Assembly: GCA_028274825.1 (NCBI GenBank)
Contig: JAQCMZ010000161.1
Coordinates: 1-6,227, forward strand
Length of the DNA stretch: 6,227 nt
From: Haloferacaceae archaeon
Lineage (GTDB): Archaea; Halobacteriota; Halobacteria; Halobacteriales; Haloferacaceae
Direction of reading: 5' to 3'
Positions within the stretch are counted from its first letter, which is position 1; each line of letters begins with the position of its first letter. Of this stretch, positions 5,637 through 6,227 are shown one piece after another. The notes under the pieces are model-generated. The model searched no databases and was not told the origin of the DNA. It saw only the letters and a list, made by a program, of their open reading frames with translations. Position numbers and translations under genes: made by a program.

Positions 5637-6227
5637 ATGATGGTCGCTGACGAGAAAGTGGAGCAACTGCTTAAGCGGATCACTGCGCTCGAAGACCGTG
5701 TTGCTGAACTTGAGTAGGAGAGGGAAGAGCTCGAGCAAGAGAATAAGCAACTCCGAAAAGGGAACAAGCGCCTTAGAGTCAAAATCCGATGGTACGAGGG
5801 ACCACATACGCCACCGAGTAAGGAACAATCAGATCAAGAGGAGTCGTCCTCGTCTGATGAAGACGAGGACGACGAACAGCCACGTACTGACGGTGGCACG
5901 CCTGGTCGACAACCTGGACACGACCCTGCATGGCGGCCTGCACCTGATCTAGACGAAGAAATCGAGGTCACCTGTGACTGCTGTCCAGATTGTGGCGAAC
6001 AGTTTGACGAGTGGCGGGCGTCAGCCCCCGACTCGTCGAGGAGCTTCTAGATCCACAGCCACCCGAAGTGACACAGTGCAACCGCCACCACTACCAGTGT
6101 CACTCTTGTGGGTCCGAGACCGTCGCTTCACACCCCGACTGCCCCGGTGAGGGGCAGTTCGGGGTGAATGTCATCGCACAGGCAGCACTGTCTCGGTATG
6201 ATCACCGTCTCCCCTACCGGAAGATCG
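5637..6227 (+). pseudogene. IS66-type transposase, N-terminal part, broken by a nonsense codon and a frameshift
   Basis: Begins at ATG ATG (5637-5642). An N-terminal coiled coil of leucine heptads (about 5664-5770) is interrupted after 26 codons by TAG at 5715-5717, and the same frame continues with matching heptads. Next come an acidic Ser/Asp/Glu-rich linker (about 5815-5880) and the TPGRQPGH segment typical of IS66 proteins, then CPDCG (5982-5996), the first half of the zinc-binding module. Between about 6012 and 6022 the homology moves from the first frame to a second, consistent with one lost base; the first frame ends at TAG 6048-6050. The second frame gives PRLVEELLDPQPPEV, then CHSCG (6098-6112), the second half of the zinc module, and GQFGVNVIAQAALSRYDHRL, the start of the DDE transposase domain, open to the window edge. 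The intact family member should be roughly 450-550 residues. With two lesions it is unlikely to be active. Confidence 0.85.

Larger units (their letters stand above)
5450..6227 (+). mobile_element. Remnant of an IS66-type insertion sequence (left part; right end beyond window)
   Basis: The transposase fragment from 5637 identifies an IS66-family element. The left boundary is unresolved: 5450 is used because the preceding inverted-repeat arm appears to belong to a different unit. If that arm is in fact the IS terminus, the element would begin at about 5430. If the small ORF is an IS accessory gene, it would begin near 5095. The right terminus and target duplication lie outside the window. Confidence 0.5.

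Noticed and set aside
5715..5717. Amber codon read as pyrrolysine or another residue
   Set aside because: Haloarchaea are not known to use pyrrolysine, and the same gene carries a separate frameshift, so decay is the simpler explanation.
5495..5828. Leftward open frames opposite the transposase start
   Set aside because: They are antisense to the coiled-coil part of the transposase and give Ser/Leu-rich repeats that mirror its Glu/Leu heptads.
5586..6221. Near-identical 14-nt strings GTCTCCCTACCGGA (5586-5599) and GTCTCCCCTACCGGA (6207-6221)
   Set aside because: The second copy is ordinary coding sequence for the conserved LPYRK segment, the first belongs to the hairpin, and they differ by an indel; most likely coincidence.

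Overview
The window looks haloarchaeal (class Halobacteria). The proteins are acidic, the solute-binding protein carries a Tat-type lipoprotein signal (RRNFLK, then a lipobox ending in Cys), start codons sit about 25 nt after TATA-like boxes as in leaderless haloarchaeal transcripts, and the right end matches an IS66-type transposase of the kind common in these archaea. The genus cannot be determined from the sequence.

Positions 1-4892 hold one leftward operon in the order livK-livH-livM-livG-livF. It encodes a complete branched-chain-amino-acid-type (HAAT family) ABC importer: a lipid-anchored binding protein, two membrane permeases and two ATPases. The last gene, livF, runs off the left edge. 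livK/livH and livH/livM overlap, livM/livG are separated by 1 nt, and livG/livF by an exceptional 58 nt. A good TATA/BRE pair places transcription start at the livK start codon. The exact substrate cannot be read from sequence.

Positions 4893-5636 are mostly non-coding and rich in dyads. Four stem-loops follow one another at 4989-5089. A 60-residue ORF (5177-5359), possibly a ribbon-helix-helix-like protein, lies inside a pair of inverted repeats with a 17-bp perfect core (5098-5114 and 5430-5446). Weaker similarity continues inward in exact register, so the 355-bp unit resembles a small mobile cassette or MITE-like element. This is the least explained and most interesting part of the window.

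Positions 5637-6227 hold the N-terminal part of an IS66-type transposase (coiled coil, acidic linker, zinc-binding CxxC pairs, start of the catalytic domain). It is broken by an in-frame amber codon and a frameshift and is cut by the window end. A perfect 12-bp hairpin stands just ahead of its start. The interpretation is a stable transport operon whose upstream flank has collected mobile-element debris.
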